DNA from: a bacterium
Lineage (GTDB): Bacteria > Arandabacterota > Arandabacteria > Arandabacterales > Arandabacteraceae
Length of the DNA: 6,842 nucleotides
Assembly: GCA_025774405.1 (NCBI GenBank)
Contig: JALGWB010000116.1
Location: 1 to 6,842 of the forward strand
Reading direction: 5' to 3'
In this document: positions 6,842-6,842 of the stretch, piece after piece
How positions within the stretch are numbered: the first letter of the stretch is position 1
Layout of the letters: every line of letters begins with the position of its first letter
Position numbers and translations under genes: made by a program
The notes under the pieces: model-generated
What the model was told of the DNA's origin: nothing
What the model saw: the letters and a program-made list of their open reading frames with translations, nothing else
Databases searched by the model: none

Positions 6842-6842
6842 G

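Overview
This is a compact stretch of a bacterial chromosome. Six genes, all on the + strand, fill almost the whole window. Gaps range from overlaps of 1 to 4 nt up to a single 50-nt spacer, and several starts carry purine-rich ribosome binding sites. No RNA genes, mobile elements, long repeats or CRISPR arrays are visible, and no stretch over 300 nt lacks a gene. Base composition looks balanced and even throughout. The bacterial assignment rests on the Shine-Dalgarno sites, a RodZ-type HTH/membrane protein, a bacterial-style ValRS with a C-terminal coiled coil, and an exported DUF4139 protein. The gene mix would fit an uncultivated Gram-negative lineage (FCB/Zixibacteria-like or deltaproteobacterial), but that is a low-confidence impression.

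Left block (1-2001): the C-terminal part of a DUF366 protein, a radical-SAM 7-carboxy-7-deazaguanine synthase (QueE), and a short 2-hydroxyacyl-CoA dehydratase D-component (HgdB/FldC-like) protein. The first two are 1 nt apart. The second and third overlap by ATGA, so the three are probably co-translated. QueE points to 7-deazaguanine (queuosine or related) synthesis. The roles of DUF366 and the dehydratase-like Fe-S protein in that setting are not established, and this is the most interesting part of the window.

Middle block (2052-4670): a complete valyl-tRNA synthetase with all signature motifs, an editing domain, two four-cysteine zinc sites and a C-terminal coiled coil. It follows a 50-nt spacer with a good ribosome binding site.

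Right block (4674-6841): a secreted or periplasmic DUF4139 protein starts 3 nt after valS. It overlaps by 1 nt a RodZ-like single-pass membrane protein (cytoplasmic HTH, TM helix, DUF4115-like outer domain). These two form a likely envelope pair translated in tandem with valS. Overall the window looks like a housekeeping run joining tRNA biology (deazaguanine modification, aminoacylation) to cell-envelope genes, with one poorly understood Fe-S enzyme in it.
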